A stretch of DNA of 64,000 nt from Epiperipatus broadwayi (GCA_028023455.1 JAQFVV010000030.1:7642501-7706500), one strand, 5' to 3'; shown: positions 31,820 through 45,827, numbered from the stretch's first letter. Notes: generated by a model not told the origin, from the letters alone. A program made the numbers and translations.

Positions 31820-33324
31820 TTATTTGGAGATCTTTTCCTTTATACAAAGCATATTGTAGTCTGCATAAAATTGCACATGTACATCCAGTCCATTTTTAAT
31901 ATTTCCATTTTTCATCTTGACTGGATATTTATAAAACATATCTGGAGGAATTATTTTATATAACCTCCTATTACAAACTCCATTTAGAAATATGGACTCT
32001 TGGTACCATACATAATATGCCTTGAAGTTTTTCAGAGAGATTGACTCTCTATACCATACATACTTTATTTTTAAATTTTCTAGAAAGATTGACTCCCTGT
32101 ACCATATATAAGGCACTTTGAAGTTTTCCAGAGAGATTGGCTTTCTATACCAGATATCATTCATCCTTAAATCTTCCAGAGGATTGATTCTCTGGGCCAT
32201 ATACAATTTATTTTTAAATTCTCTAGAAAGGTTGACTCTTTGTACCAGACATAATTTATTTTTAACTTTTTCATAGTATTTAAATTTTTCAGAGAGATTT
32301 GGACATTTACATTTTTCAGAGAGATAGATTCTTTGTACCATATATAATGGACATTTAAACTCTTCACAGAGATTGATTCTGTGTATGATACACACTGGAC
32401 ATTTACATTTTTCAGAGAGATAGATTCTCTATACCATATATAAGGTATCTCCAATCTATTTAAGAAGACAGATTTTTGAGACCACACATGCTGGTTTGTT
32501 ACTAGATTGAGAACTACAGACTGTTGAAACTTTTGCTCTCTTTCTAAAATAACTGGTTTCATCTCCCTTATTGCCTCTCTTAAATCAATCATCTTATCGG
32601 ATGCATGAAGTTTTTCCTCCAACTCTCTTTTCCTTCTTTTCACTTCATGATCTATCCCCATCTGCTCTCTGTCCATTACCTCATGTATTCTTTTTACTGA
32701 GATATTAGGTTTTATGGCTTCTATCAGCCTTTCCACTTCTTGTGATCTACTCTCCTCTATCAGCATATTAGCTGATTTATCTATTTCTTCCTCTAATCTC
32801 TCACTCCTTTCTCTATTATCAGTAGTCTGACAATCTAGCTTATCTTTTAACACTAGTGATCTTTGACTACCTTCTATTATGCTCTCTATGGATTGACATA
32901 TCCTTTGTCCTAGACTTTCCATACTTTTCTTACTCTCTTCTCTTAGACTCTCTATACTTTTCTCCATCTTTTGTTCTAGATTTACCATACTTTTATTATT
33001 TTTCTCTATTTTTTGTTCTAGATTTACCATCCCTTGCTTACTATCTTCTCTTAGACTTTTGAACATCTGCATTATCATTAATTTCATGTCTGAGAGTTCT
33101 TTATTTTCTATCTGAATCTGGCCAACTTCTGGCTCCTCATCTACTTCCACACTTGAGGCCATATTATTGCTACTAACATTAAAGGCATCTTCCTCTACTT
33201 CCTCTTTTTCCTCTTGTGTTTGTTTTAAGAAAACCTCCCCATCCTCTTCTTCAGTATGAAAATGATCACTGATTCCTGGTATTGGGGCACCTTCCTCTTC
33301 ATTAATATAATTTAGTTCACTCAT
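31820..33324 (-). pseudogene. Gag-like coiled-coil protein with 16-residue repeats (one frameshift)
   Basis: The - strand frame starts at ATG 33324 (MSELNYINEEEGAPIPG) and runs to 32167 (385 residues). The downstream part continues in another frame from about 32200 to 31820. Residues 1-85 are very acidic. Residues 85-260 form a long charged helix of repeated NLEQKMEKSIESLREESKK-like units, a probable coiled coil. The C-terminal third consists of the 16-residue YRESISLKN repeats and ends in a Tyr/Lys-rich tail. No capsid block, zinc knuckle or protease is visible. Its position between leader and 3' LTR makes it the only coding unit of the element. A gag-derived or cargo-packaging role is inference. 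The repeats could instead be a late expansion in decaying sequence. Confidence 0.7.
31985..32460 (-). repeat. 48-bp tandem repeats coding for a 16-residue unit
   Basis: About nine or ten degenerate units have a period of 48 bp, seen as GAGAGATTGNNTTTCTATACCA repeating on the + strand. On the - strand they encode variants of YRESISLKNVNVQCVS: WYRESIFLENLKI, WYKESISLKNVNV, WYRKPISLENFKV. The unit stays readable on both sides of a frameshift near 32.17-32.2 kb. Confidence 0.85.
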
Positions 33325-33787
33325 GTTATAAAACTATATATATCCCCATCTGTACTTCCCTGACCACCAAAAACCTACACATCCTCTCCTTGTCTGACAC
33401 CTATCTTTGACTAACTGACTGATTTGCTTTTCACCTTATCATGCATTACAAATACAAAAAAAAAAATTTTTAATATCCTTATTTAATGAACTACACAACA
33501 ATAATCTATATAGTGCATGTCTGTCTGTAATAGCCCAAATTATACATTCATCCATTCTCCCAGAAATCCGACAGATATTGACAGTCCACAGAATGACTAG
33601 CAGTTCACAATCCTGAGATAAATAAAAGAATTCAGTCACAGCACTATAATCACACAATGCATCATGAGCACTCAGAAGATCATCCCAATTCGATCACTAT
33701 TAACTACTACAACCCTTGATTGAATGAAGCAAACTCTGTTGCAATAAAAGAAGTATTTTAAGTCTTAGGGGCTAAAATAGATAAACT

Positions 33788-34190
33788 ATGCCTTGCTCTC
33801 TCTCTTGGAGTCTTATGTGGCAAGTATCAAGGAATGCCCTGCTTATTATAGACTACAAAAACGAAACCTTGCTCTCTCTCTCTTGGAGACTTATAGGCTG
33901 ATATCATGGCAGGACTACTGTTAACTGCTTCATGATAAAATAAGAATAACATATAAACTTGATTGGAAAACTATGCCGTGCTCTCTCTCTTGGAGACTTA
34001 TAGGCTGGTATCATGGCAGGACTGCTGTTAACTGCTTCATGATAAAATAAGAATAACATATAAACTTGATTGGAAAACTATGCCATGCTCTCTCTCTTGG
34101 AGACTTATAGGCTGGTATCATGGCAGGTCTGCTGTTAACTGCTTCATGATAACATAAAGATAACTTATAAATTGGGTTGGAGCAGTGAAT
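33788..34190 (-). repeat. Leader tandem repeats of the inner element (106-bp unit)
   Basis: Three near-identical units start near 33874, 33977 and 34083, and a shortened diverged one starts near 33790. Each carries GCTCTCTCTCTTGGAGACTT, ATCATGGCAGGACTGCTG and AACTGCTTCATGATAAAATA. The flanking leader (33430-33790 and 34190-34740) is non-coding, apart from a basic match to the relic at 16.9-18.9 kb. Confidence 0.88.
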
Positions 34191-34740
34191 GGGTTTGATC
34201 ATTCATAAGTTACATGAAATACACAGCATTCTCAAGGCAATGACAAAACTCTCCACTCATCATCAAAACTGCAATCTAACCAACCAAACTCCAACGATCA
34301 ACCATCCAATCAAACCTCTAAAATCATAGACTTTTTACAAAATGAACTCCCCAAACACACATGAGACTACTATCCCATAATTCATCACTATTACTATGCC
34401 TATCCTATCTGGCAATAAATCATTTTAATGTTCCACAAAAAAAAATTCTATTATTTATTTCACCTTTGTCTTAAGTTGTGATATTCATCTCTATTTTCAA
34501 AATTGATAAAACAAAATTAAGCTGTTTTGGCTGTACCCATTTTATCATCATCAATGAAAAATTAAATCATATTAAACATCATCATCTAACATAAGACTGT
34601 TTGGCCAAGAAAATTTTGTAAGACAAAAAAAAATTTTTTACTGAAAAAAAAAAAAATTTTACTAAAAAAATTTCTCTATTTTTAACCACACATCTATCAT
34701 TCTATAGACTCCCTTTTTCAGGTATATGGTAAAATATCAG

Positions 34741-34758
34741 GCCCCAGTTGGGTGTCCA
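34741..34758 (-). promoter_or_regulatory. Primer-binding site of the inner element
   Basis: On the - strand TGGACACCCAACTGGGGC starts one base after the 5' LTR end. It begins with TGG, the complement of the tRNA CCA end. I could not match the remaining 15 bases to a tRNA with confidence. Confidence 0.8.
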
Positions 34759-34759
34759 T

Positions 34760-37700
34760 TGTAACATAATTAAAGTTACTTAAATGAGTTCAAAAGAAAT
34801 AAGTAAAAGAGTTCATTGTAACCAAATTAAATGTAGTTCAAAAGATATTACCATACCTGAGTAGTCTACAATATATAAGATCATAATATTTAAAATAATG
34901 TTGGATTTCTCAATATCCCACTATCAATAATTATAAGCAAATTATTAATAACAAGTATTATAACTCAGGTATATGAAATCACGTGAGGTGAGTACACTAG
35001 TAATTCAATAAAATATAACTCAGGTATACAGACAGTAATCTTATCCACTTTCATTTCTTGGTTTGATGTTAAGTGCATGTTTAAACAAATACTAAGTGAA
35101 TATGGTCTAGCAGGGCGCCACTAGATTATCTGAATCTAGACACGGTTATATCTAATAACCTTTCACATGTACCGGGTTTGAATCCCCTTTTTGGTACTTT
35201 ATTTCTAATAAAAATGGGAGATTTTGCTTTTTGAGCCATATCACTATACGCACTAATATTTAGGTAAAAGTAAAACATCTATAAACCAAAGTGGAGTATA
35301 TTAGACATAAATCATTTCTTAGATCTTAGCATAACAAATGTGTTTCAATATTTTTATAAGTTTACTAGCTCAGATTATATATAACTAATTTAGGATGGCA
35401 ATTCACTCATCCTTGCATGAAATAGATGACGGGATGTGGTTATAATAATACTAAGAAATCACTAAATATTATAAAATCAATATTTATTTATGGCCTTTAA
35501 ACAGTTAAACAGCTCATTAATTAAAACATTGATGATGATGATGATGATGATAATAACGATAATGACCAGGGGTTTCAACTACAGTTCTAGGACTAAGCCT
35601 AAACATAAAACTAATTTTTATAAAGAAATTCATAATTATTGCTTAATTTTAGCATATTTACTTATATCTTAAATAACTAATATTCAACCATTGATGATGA
35701 ATAATCACACTTAACAAAGACTACACTTAATGAAATATATACGCCTCGTTTAATAAAACAAACTAATATTTATTACTGCATTTCTAACATATACATAAAA
35801 ATTTCTAGATAAACATGAAAATTGACATGAATAATAATAATGATAATAATTGATTATCTAACAATCCTCAGATTAATTTCAAGTTCTTCCCCCTTTCCCT
35901 TCAAATGTATTTTGTATTAAGTTGGATGTCACATTGACCATGATTTTCACTCCATGAGAAAAGTATTTCAAGAAAAAAATATTATCTGCTCATTAGCACA
36001 CATACTTTATAAATCTAACATGTAAGTAGAATGTTAAAAAAAATGTTAATAGAATTGAAAGAGCAAGTTTTAGAAACAAGTTTTAAATTATTTTCTCCCC
36101 CTCTCTATCTCTGAAATGCTATACTTAACTTGAAACAAAATAATCTAATCTTCTAATACTACTTGTTACTTCACATTCACTCGCAATTATACACATATAA
36201 AAATATTATTATGTATGTGCGTGTTTTATCCCATAATAACAAAATATTATTTAAAACCAAAATAATAATATTATATTAGTTAAAACTAAAATCATAATAC
36301 CATAAAAAAAATTGTTTTACACATTAATATTTTTCATAACTGTAAAATTAATAAACAAATAAATTTTGATACATTCAAAATCATTTATGAAGCTCAAAGT
36401 TATTATTAGTAAGACATTCTTGTTTTTAATCGATCTGAATAGTCTTTAAAAGTTCTTTAAATAAAATATACCACTTTATTGCTAAAATGTTTATTAAGAC
36501 TCTGATATCATAAAGAAAATAGATATAAAAAGTCATATTACCGATCTTTTGTTTGTGGGGAATTTCCAAGGGTTCAAACTTGTCTTGTATAATGTCTATA
36601 TTTCTGCAGCTACCATTTCCATTTATGTGAGAACAATCTCTTTCTTGAGGTGTATAACTATTTGACGATGATGACTCTATTGAGGTTATTTGCTTTAGTG
36701 GACAATTTGGAAATCATTATATTAATTTTTCTTCTCTTCCTGTCAAGCACGATTCTTTTAGTGGATGAAATACAGCTGTTGTTTTCACATTTATAAATTT
36801 TGCTTGAGTTTAAAATCAGTTGTTGGAACCATTAATTGGACTTGATGGTTAATATTTATCGGTAGATTAATTCATCTTTCATCGAATGCAGGTGAATGCT
36901 CTCTTCCTTCTATTAAAAACATCTTATTTCTCTGGTCAGTTGAAAGGTGTAGAATATTATTTTAGACACAACATCTTTTCTTTCCTATGTGATGTGCAGC
37001 TTCCCCAGATGGTCCGGAAAAGATGGGACATACATATAATTTTTCTAGCCAGCCATTTCTTATATTTTCAACATTCAATTTAATAGTCTAATAATCTGAA
37101 TCATAATCACAATAATAATAATAAATCCAGACAGCTTTTTATATCCAATTTTTAGCTAACTTAACCAATCAGAGATAGCGTCCCTTGCTATTTTTGGTCA
37201 AATTCATTTTAATTAGATCTCTAATTTATTTTCAACTAAATTATTTTTCAACTGAAAAGTTTAATCCTTTTTCCAGACACTTTTGTTTTAAAAAAAAAAT
37301 AGACTTAATTCTTATTTCCTTTCTTTTTTTTACATCTAGGTAACATTTCAAATTTTTGAGCTTCCTTCTTTAGATCTTAAGATAAGACAATTTCAAAATT
37401 AGAGTTCCCACCCATTATAAGCTCCCAAAGTGAAAGACAATCATTTACAAAAACAAAATTGCTACAAAGATAGATATCTGATTAAACAGATTTCCTCTTT
37501 TAACATAAAAATGTACAAAAAAATAATTTGACAGATTTAATCCTTCCTTTTCTTTCAATATTTAATAAATGTAAATTTCTGTATGTAATGTACACACATC
37601 CTTCATTATTTCAAATCATTCATAAACTAACATTAAATAATATAATTGCTAGCTTAGTAATTATAACCCTATTATTTAATTAAATCTGTAACTTTTAAAT

Positions 37701-38122
37701 CCCAATTACAATTATAGAAAGAAAAATAGAAGCATAGAATAAGATATTAGAATTGATCAAGCATAAGTTAGTTTTAAAGAAAGTTAAAATGTTGAATATT
37801 TGAAATATAAAACAATTAAATAGCTTACACATACACTGCCTATACATATGCATTATAACTTTGCTTTTTAACAGAAAATTTAAATATTAAATGTGTGTGC
37901 TGCTCTTTTTGAGATTTATTAACACACAAACAAGTAAAGCATATAATTGTTGTCCCACTCTCTCTCTGTTTAAAGCTTTTAGAACTGGACCTTGTAGGGT
38001 TTAAACTTGGATGCCCTACAACTTCATTTATTGTTATATAAAAATGTGATGATGATTTTGTTTTACCTTTTCTAAATGCACATTACTATAAATTTAGCTA
38101 GTGACTAAATTGTAATGGCACA
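34760..38122 (-). repeat. 5' LTR of the inner element (right copy, 3363 bp)
   Basis: Matches 28293-31652. The two copies differ by a small number of substitutions and 1-4 bp indels, for example ACACATC against ACACAACATC near 36966. This implies a fairly recent insertion relative to the relics around it. Confidence 0.94.
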
Positions 38123-38127
38123 ATAAT
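38123..38127. repeat. Target site duplication AATAA, right copy
   Basis: Matches 28288-28292. After it the interior of the outer element resumes for 47 bp. Confidence 0.85.
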
Positions 38128-38160
38128 AACCTCATTGTGTTGCTTATTTCATTTTTTTAT

Positions 38161-38174
38161 AAGAAAGGATGATT
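38161..38174 (+). promoter_or_regulatory. Possible polypurine tract of the outer element
   Basis: AAGAAAGGATGATT lies directly before the outer 3' LTR. It is purine-rich but interrupted, so it is weaker than the tract of the inner element. Confidence 0.45.
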
Positions 38175-41100
38175 TGTGAGCTTCTGAATGGGCACAAGTA
38201 ATTAATCTGTGTTACATCAGTAATGAATAACTGCATTGTATTAAAAAAAATGAAATCACCTTAAAATTTTAAAAATTATCTATTAATGGTACAAAAACTC
38301 ATATGTGGGTCAACTATGTATTTTAGTTAGCAATTTTTCAAGCATATATTGTTATTATTATATTTTGACAGTGTTTAATACAGGGAAAGGGGGATTATTA
38401 CAGAAAGTATTATGATAGTAGTTGGATTGATGCAAAGTTTGTTTTATTTATTTATAAGATAGTGTTGGTGTTTGTTGAATGGTTTTCTGATTTATTATTC
38501 ATTGACACCCATTTATTTACTAATATTATAGTCAGTTGTAACCCATAGACATATTAGGTATGTTTTAGTTAGAATAATTTAATATTCACATAGCAGAGTA
38601 TATGTATGAATGTATCATTATCTCATTTCCATTTCATATCCTAATTACAACAAACAATATCAACTTACAATAAAACATTTAAATTACAGTAATTATCTTT
38701 AATAATTTTGCAAATATATATATATATATATATTTAGTGATTAATGGATATTTGAATTAGTAAATTATTTGACTACTCTAAATAATATTATAAACCATTT
38801 ATTTAATAGTTGATTGATGTTCATTTGTTACAGGGTTATAAAAAAAGTTTTTTTTTTTTTATTATTTGATTTGACTTAATTGTGAAGGTCAAAATTTTTT
38901 TTTTTTTAAAAGATTTCTTGAATATTAATTATTTGATTAAGTGTTAAAAGGGAAAAATGTGGGAGTCAAGCTTCTGCTGTTCAGGTGACCTTTGATTGGT
39001 GGGGAGATTTTTTTTTTAACTGATGGCTAATAATAAAAAAAAATTATCTTTTGTAATTTCAACAAGTGCATTTTTTATTTTCTGCTACTATCGATTATAT
39101 CTCTTCCAAAACAGTTTATAGTGAAACTTCAAAACAGCCTTTTCATGAAGCTCATTATTGAAACTCCAGACGTTTAAACTTTATTGGAGAATGGCTGAAT
39201 AAATATTAAGGTATCAGTCTTGCCTCTTTTGTCTAATTAAAACATTTAAATTAACACTTTCATTTTGTTTAAAGATGTGCTTTTATAATGTTAAACTTAC
39301 TTTATTTCATTTACTTTTATTTATCTCTGTTAGAAAGAATATCAAAATGCAAGAACTTTATAATTTTTTAAGTCCCATGTGTGATGTTTATAATGTTTTG
39401 TCATGATGGATGTATATTCAGATCTGTTTAACAAAATTTACTTTGATAAGCTCTCTGTTTAACTTATATTTTACTTATACAAAAGTGAAGTTAAAATTTA
39501 AAAGGATACATGTACTTGATTATGTGTTTGATATTTAATTATTATTGCAGAATGATAACTTTATATCTTATTTTATGCTTATAAAATAATATGTGTTGTA
39601 TTAAAGAAATATAGATATGACTTCCCAGAATAATTAATTACTACTACTTACCAAATATAGATGTCTAAATCGAATAGAAGGACTTTAATATTACATATTT
39701 TTGTTCTCTTCGATATAAGGATATATGTGTTAATGTTTAAGGAAATACAAATTGCATGTGAACAATTATCAGCAACTTATTAAAGTTAATAATGCAAATA
39801 CCAATCTATAAATTATGAAAGTGAATATTTTCTGCAGAAAAATATGTTATCATTGAATTAAATACCTTAGATATGCTTAAAAAAATAACAGAGTATATCA
39901 ATTAATAGCTGAAACCATCTTTCAATGTATTTATTATTACAAATATCTATCGTTATATGTGATATATAAGTAAACTCTATTAGCTTATGGCTAAAGGACA
40001 TTGGATGTTTACTAAATTATTTGTGAATTATAACTGTTTTGTCCTACAAGAACTTATTTTATGTTTCATATTCATATTTAAACATGCACTCATTTTGGAA
40101 TTCATCTCCGGATCATTTATTAAGCTTGAAAAGGAACTTTGCAAGTGAATATTTTTTTTTAAGTTTAAAGGAAGAATGACTCTATTTTTTTATTATTTGT
40201 TGTTAATAGTATATATATCATAGATAGTTAGACACATTTAGTGATGTATGTATTTAATATTATATGTTTATTTATTTAATTTGCGAACCTCGAGAACTTC
40301 TCAGGATAGCATATCCACAAAATGGTGAATGTGCTGGTAATATATTATTGATTAAATATGATTTGTTTTCTTTTATGTGAAAGTGAAGCATATATATTTT
40401 GGGTATATTATTAAAGATGGTTCAATCTTATATATCTTTCTTTTATCTCGAAGTAAGAATTGATTTCAAAAGTAGCTAGAAAAAAAAAAGAAAAAAGAAA
40501 GAATATTGTGTTAGAGGTAATAAAGCTTAATTTATTAGGTTATTGCTATTTAAAATATAAAAAAAAAGTCGTTCATAATAAATAATATTATTTAAATTTG
40601 AAGCAACTGAATGTCTCATTTAAGATAAAAATTTATATTTTAATATGTTATTTATCTGTCCTAACTTTCGCATATTATATAACTTAGAATTGTTTTTCAT
40701 ACTTGTATTTATGCATGTGTGTGTTTATTTTGTGCAATTATTATATTTACTTAATAAACATTTAGTTTTATGGCTATTTCTCGATATAAATTTTGGATGT
40801 TGTCATATCCTAAAGAGTTGAAGTAATGAGTGTTTTATCTGTGTGTATTTATCTGCCAGCGTATAATGCTAGATATGTAGAAGAGCTGTGAAAAAAGGAA
40901 GTTATTCTTGATACGTTCTATGTTTGTAGGGATGAGAGATTTTTCTCCTTAGTATATTTTTAAGTATTTTTCCATGAGTAGAGCCTATTTTCGATTGCAT
41001 ATGTACGTATTATGAGATGATATTTATGAAGTCAAGTGACATTTCCCCATTGTTTGTTTGGTGATGAGAAAAATTTCACCAATAGTGTATTTCGATTCAA

Positions 41101-42806
41101 ATAAGTTATTGTTGATATATTAGTTAAAGAGTTTGTTTGCTCCTTGTGTGCTGGACTCCTCTTGAACTTATAGTTTGTATTATCATAAAATATAGCTCTG
41201 TGTAATTCAGTCAGTGGTAGGATAAATAGTTAATTTAAATTCTTTATTGAATATTAGAATAGATATAGTGTTCTATTTGCTCGTAGGTTTATGACATTGT
41301 CGGAAATTAAATAATTATTTAATAATTCCTGAATAAATTGATAATGTGTAGAAAATATTGTTATCTGTTATTATTTCATGGGATGTAACACACACGCATA
41401 ATGTAAATAATGTCGCAGATATAAAGGTATAATATTGCTAAGTTTATATATCTGAAAATAAACATTATACAGTATATCATGTTGAATTTGCCATAAGTTA
41501 GAAATCATCAAATCATCCGTATGATTAGTATTTGTTTATATTTTATTTTGTATGCCTGAAAGTGTAGGTATTTAAAGTAATTGTTTAATTAAGATTATTT
41601 AAAGTTGCTCTCTTGGTAGACAAATGTATTAATTTGTTTTATTCCAACTGTTGATAGTATATCCTCTCCAAAAGTGTATATTGTGCCCAATAGTATAATG
41701 TATGGTTTATTCAGTGTTGTATTTTGATAACAATTATTTAGATAGCCTGGATATTCAAAGTCAGAATATTAAGGTATAATTTGTTAGCTAATTTACGTTT
41801 ATAAATATGTCAATAATAAATTGTGTAATATGTAATGGGGATAATCCTAAATTTCAATTAATAAATTTGCTTGTAAATTTTAAAATTAAGACAAAAGTCT
41901 TATTCTGATATTAACTATTTTTAACTAAACCTTGAGTGTAAATAAAAGTTTTGTTTATTATTTAAAACTGTGTCTCTAGTTGTTCTTATATGCATTCGAA
42001 TTTTGGTTTCCACATCTCCATATTTCATACATCTATTACAAAATTAAATATATTATTTTATGGCTTTGATATTAAATATGCTAAGATCTGATAATATTGT
42101 TTCCTAGATCCAAGCATTACATGAAATATTTTACCACATGATAAACTTATAAAAGTGTTGCCTAGTTAAAGTATTATTTGGATGATGATGGAGATTAAAA
42201 GATACCCTATCTCCTTCGTTATCTGATTGCTGGCCCAGTAAACATTATTCAATTTATTTCATTGTATCTTATTATAATTTAGAGTCATAAATTACTGGCT
42301 AGTATAGTTCTTTAGTCTAACTATGTTGTAGATTCCCTGAGATCTGATTTTTATATTCCTAGATCAACATTGATTCAGCTTTTTAGATTAAGATGTGCTG
42401 AACAATAGAGTTATTTAGTGTTGTGCTTTTCTATTCTGTCAGAGTTATATTGAGCTATTATAGAGTGTAACTGGATGATGGAGGAGATCAAGTTGAAATT
42501 ATATTTTGTTGGATGGAATAAATAAAACTCTGCTAGCCTATATCATTTGGTTAATTAATAAATAAGGTTTATATTTTATTTGATAGCTTATAGTATTTCT
42601 TCCTTCATTTATTTATATTCTCTATATGTTATGAACTTTCTGTAACCTCCCACTGAGTGCAGCTGAAGGATAAATATAAGTAAAAGAGTCTCAGCATTAA
42701 TTATGAATCAGATAAAATGATAAATTGTTCTATTCATTAATAGAACTGGCGCCCTGGGCATTTGCTCATATAATGTACATGAGTGGTGATGTGTGAGTAG
42801 GTTATA
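38175..42806 (+). repeat. 3' LTR of the outer element (4632 bp)
   Basis: Starts TGTGAGCTTCTGAATGGGCA and ends GTGAGTAGGTTATA. It has the same length as the 5' LTR, with scattered differences. Confidence 0.93.
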
Positions 42807-42830
42807 ATATATATATATATATATATAATG
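42807..42830. repeat. (AT)n, right flank of the outer element
   Basis: AT units resume directly after the LTR end, continuing the tract at 20124-20235. Confidence 0.9.
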
Positions 42831-42858
42831 TAAAATACAGTACCCGTTATAAAATATT

Positions 42859-43298
42859 ATATATATAACAAATAAATAAATAAATTTTAACAGTTAATAC
42901 AATATTATATTTTAAATTCTTTTATAGCATTTTCAATAACGTGGTAATCCTCGTCAGCTTTAAATGAATTTGAAATTTTCAAACTTAATGTTATGTATAT
43001 TTCCATAAGCTGTGTATGGCCATATTTGCAACTTGCCTATTAGTGGAAGAAAGAAATCATAAAAAGAGGAAAATTAAAGCGGCATTATTAATTAATAAAT
43101 ATAAGAATGATGTTATTAATAGGCAAGTTGTGAATATGGTCATACACAGCTTATGAAAATATACGTAACATTAAGTTTGAAAATTTGAAATTCAGTTAAA
43201 GCTGATGAGGATTACCATGTAATTGAAAGTGCTACAAAAGAATTTAAACTATAATATTGTATTTACCATTAAAATTTATTTATTTGTTATATATATAC
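42859..43298. mobile_element. 440-bp inverted-repeat element (MITE-like)
   Basis: The left arm starts ATATATAACAAATAAATAAA and carries GTGGTAATCCTCGTCAGC and CATAAGCTGTGTATGGCC. The right arm is its complement, with GCTGATGAGGATTACCATG and GGTCATACACAGCTTATG. Arms of about 180-200 bp flank a unique centre of about 70 bp near 43045-43115. The arms have diverged by several substitutions. No coding frame. Confidence 0.82.
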
Positions 43299-45660
43299 AC
43301 ACTATGTTGTTGTGTGCCATGAACACATAATTATTGATATCAATATTGATTGTAAATTATCTAACAATAAAAATCATTAATTTTAAAAAAAAATTGTACT
43401 TGCAAAAATTATAACTAAAATGTCCCTTTTATGCAAATGAAACTTTTTAAAATTAATTTTAATGTGACACTTGAGTTTATTAGCTTTTGCATATTTCAAC
43501 AATGACAGGTAGAATATACCTATTTTCATTTTTTCATTTACAATAGTAATCAATAACGCAAGTCATATATAGCATGGCATTGCTTTTATAAACTTGTATT
43601 TACAAATATGTAATATAGAGGGCATACCAATAGCTTAAACAAGCTCTTAATTCATAAGTGCAGTAAGAGAAAATATTTAAAATCTCTATCCGGAATGTTC
43701 CTATTTCCAGACCAATTGTTTTCGAGCTTATGGCTCACTTCAATGAGGAATAATTTCTTAACATTTTTAATTTTATGTTGGTTTATGTTGAGAAATTGAG
43801 TTCACATAAATATGACATTGTATACAGTAGTAAAATTTTCAGTGGCTTGTGAAGAATTATTTTGGAAAAATTCATTTTTAGAATACAATCCATTGATAAT
43901 GTAATTGTTTTGGGTTTCTTGTAATGAAAATTCGCAATTTTTGTGTATTAACTGTGACAAATGGATTTCTTATCCAATCATAATTTTCAACATTTAAGAA
44001 AGGGAAATAACTTATAATCTTTAATTTCAATAGCATTAAACATATATTTTTTTTTATTATGAAAGAAATAAAACATCTACAATATTTTATTTTGATATGT
44101 GAATCTTACAAAAAGATATTTTTCTCTCAAATGCAAACAATTTGTCAGTGAATGTTGAAATCTGTTGAAGACTTGTATTAATGCTATTAATGCTATTTAA
44201 GTCATTAAAAATATCAGATATATATCATATTATAACACCAAATATTATTCTAAATATATTTTAAAAAATTGTTTGTATTTTCTTTGTACAATAAAATTCA
44301 AGTATCTATTCTTAACTTCTAAAATTTGCATAATACTTTACCCTTTAATAAGCATTTTACTTCAGAGCACAAAAGCAAGAAATCATAATAAGCATTCATA
44401 GATATGCACATTTTTAAAAAGGTGTGCTTTTAAGGTCTTGATTTGATGTAATTTATCTTTTTCTACTTTAATAGTGATGTTCTTAAAACTAGAGTTCTCT
44501 GGGCAAAAAGCAATGCATAGGTACAAAATTTGAGTTATTGTTTTTGCAAGGTTAAAAAATTTCTACACTCAGCTTTTATAGGAATTTTAATTTTTCTCAA
44601 TGTAATAGTTGAAAAATCTTTTTACAAGTTTTATAAGTTCTCCACATCCTAGAAATTGGTTCACTTTTTCATTTTTATTAAGGAAATGGATGAATCCTAT
44701 TATATAGATGTTAGTGAACATTTAAACGATTTTATTTGAAAAATTTATCAGTAACTGTATTATCTGAATCAGGAATTTTTATGATTTTTTTGCTTTATCA
44801 TAACAAATTTTTTACTATTTCCCAACGAACTGATCAAATATGTACTTTAGTATATGGTTTTAACCTTACCATACCTCATATAACACAACTTATGCTTTAT
44901 TGGAAATTTTGACTCTTTTTTTTTAAATATTGCTGAAATTTAATTTTTATGTCCAATAGTTTTTTTAATAATTTTTACTTTTTTAAATACAATTGATGCA
45001 TTTCTCATATTAAAGTAGCATTTTCATTTAGCAGGAAGGATTTGTCATTGGTCTTTTTTTTTTTTACAAAATACTATGAAAGTAACATTCTTTTTGACTA
45101 AATCATGTAAAACTAAAACTTAAATATTTTTCAGAATATTATCTACTTTTTTTTATTTTACTAGATAATACACATTCTGTATGATATGTATTTGCAATAA
45201 TATCGTTACTACTATTTTCACTTGTGGTTTCTCCATTTTTATTTTTGTCAGAATTATGCTTTCATTTAATAATGAATTTATCCATGCTGTTACAATGTTA
45301 AAAAAATATTTGAAAATAATATTTTTTACTGAAAAATGAATATAATAATTACTGAAATCATTCATTAATTTAAAAATGCAATATTTGCTGCTATATATAA
45401 AAAATTTGACTTAAAGATGTTATCAATTATAATATTTATATGCAACAACACATCAAACTTGAATTTCATCAGGCCAAATGTAGTGAATGATTAATAGAGA
45501 GTTATGCTAAGGTAATTCATTCAAAAATGCAAGTTGCATAAGGTCTTCATTGTAAATTGTATATTTATTAATTTATATTAAAATTCATTCAAGCTTTAAA
45601 TTTTATTCAAGCATATTTTTTTAACTAATATGCCACTTTCATAATTTTATTTAATATTTG
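43299..45660. other. AT-rich DNA without a gene
   Basis: Only short frames, no domain and no obvious repeat. Confidence 0.55.
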
Positions 45661-45827
45661 TAAGTAATATATATTAAGGCTATAACCTTAAGACTATGTG
45701 CCTAGATTCAACAGTAGGGACCTTTATAAATCTTAACACAAGATTAACATCTTTAAAATCTTGTGTTAAGATTTATAAAAATCCCTACTGTCAAATTTCA
45801 GCATATAGCCTTAATATATATTACTTA
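45661..45827. mobile_element. 167-bp palindrome (MITE-like)
   Basis: The ends TAAGTAATATATATTAAGGC and its complement at 45808-45827 mirror each other. The inner stretch AATCTTAACACAAGATT has its complement AATCTTGTGTTAAGATT, separated by a loop of about 13 bp. The two arms differ slightly near the GTAGGGA motif. Confidence 0.88.

Larger units (their letters stand above)
28293..38122 (-). mobile_element. Inner giant-LTR retroelement, nested and non-autonomous
   Basis: LTRs of 3360 bp (28293-31652) and 3363 bp (34760-38122) bound a 3.1-kb interior. All hallmarks are present in the - orientation. LTR ends are TGTGCC...GTTACA. An 18-nt primer-binding site starts one base after the 5' LTR. A G-rich polypurine tract lies directly before the 3' LTR, and a 5-bp duplication (AATAA) flanks the element. 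The interior has a repeated leader and one frameshifted gag-like frame, with no reverse transcriptase or integrase. It inserted into the outer element between the integrase tail and the 3' LTR, so it is the younger of the two. Confidence 0.93.

Noticed and set aside
31985-34190. CRISPR array from the regular 48-bp and 106-bp repeats
   Set aside because: No unique spacers, no cas genes and a eukaryotic retroelement context; the units are contiguous tandem repeats.
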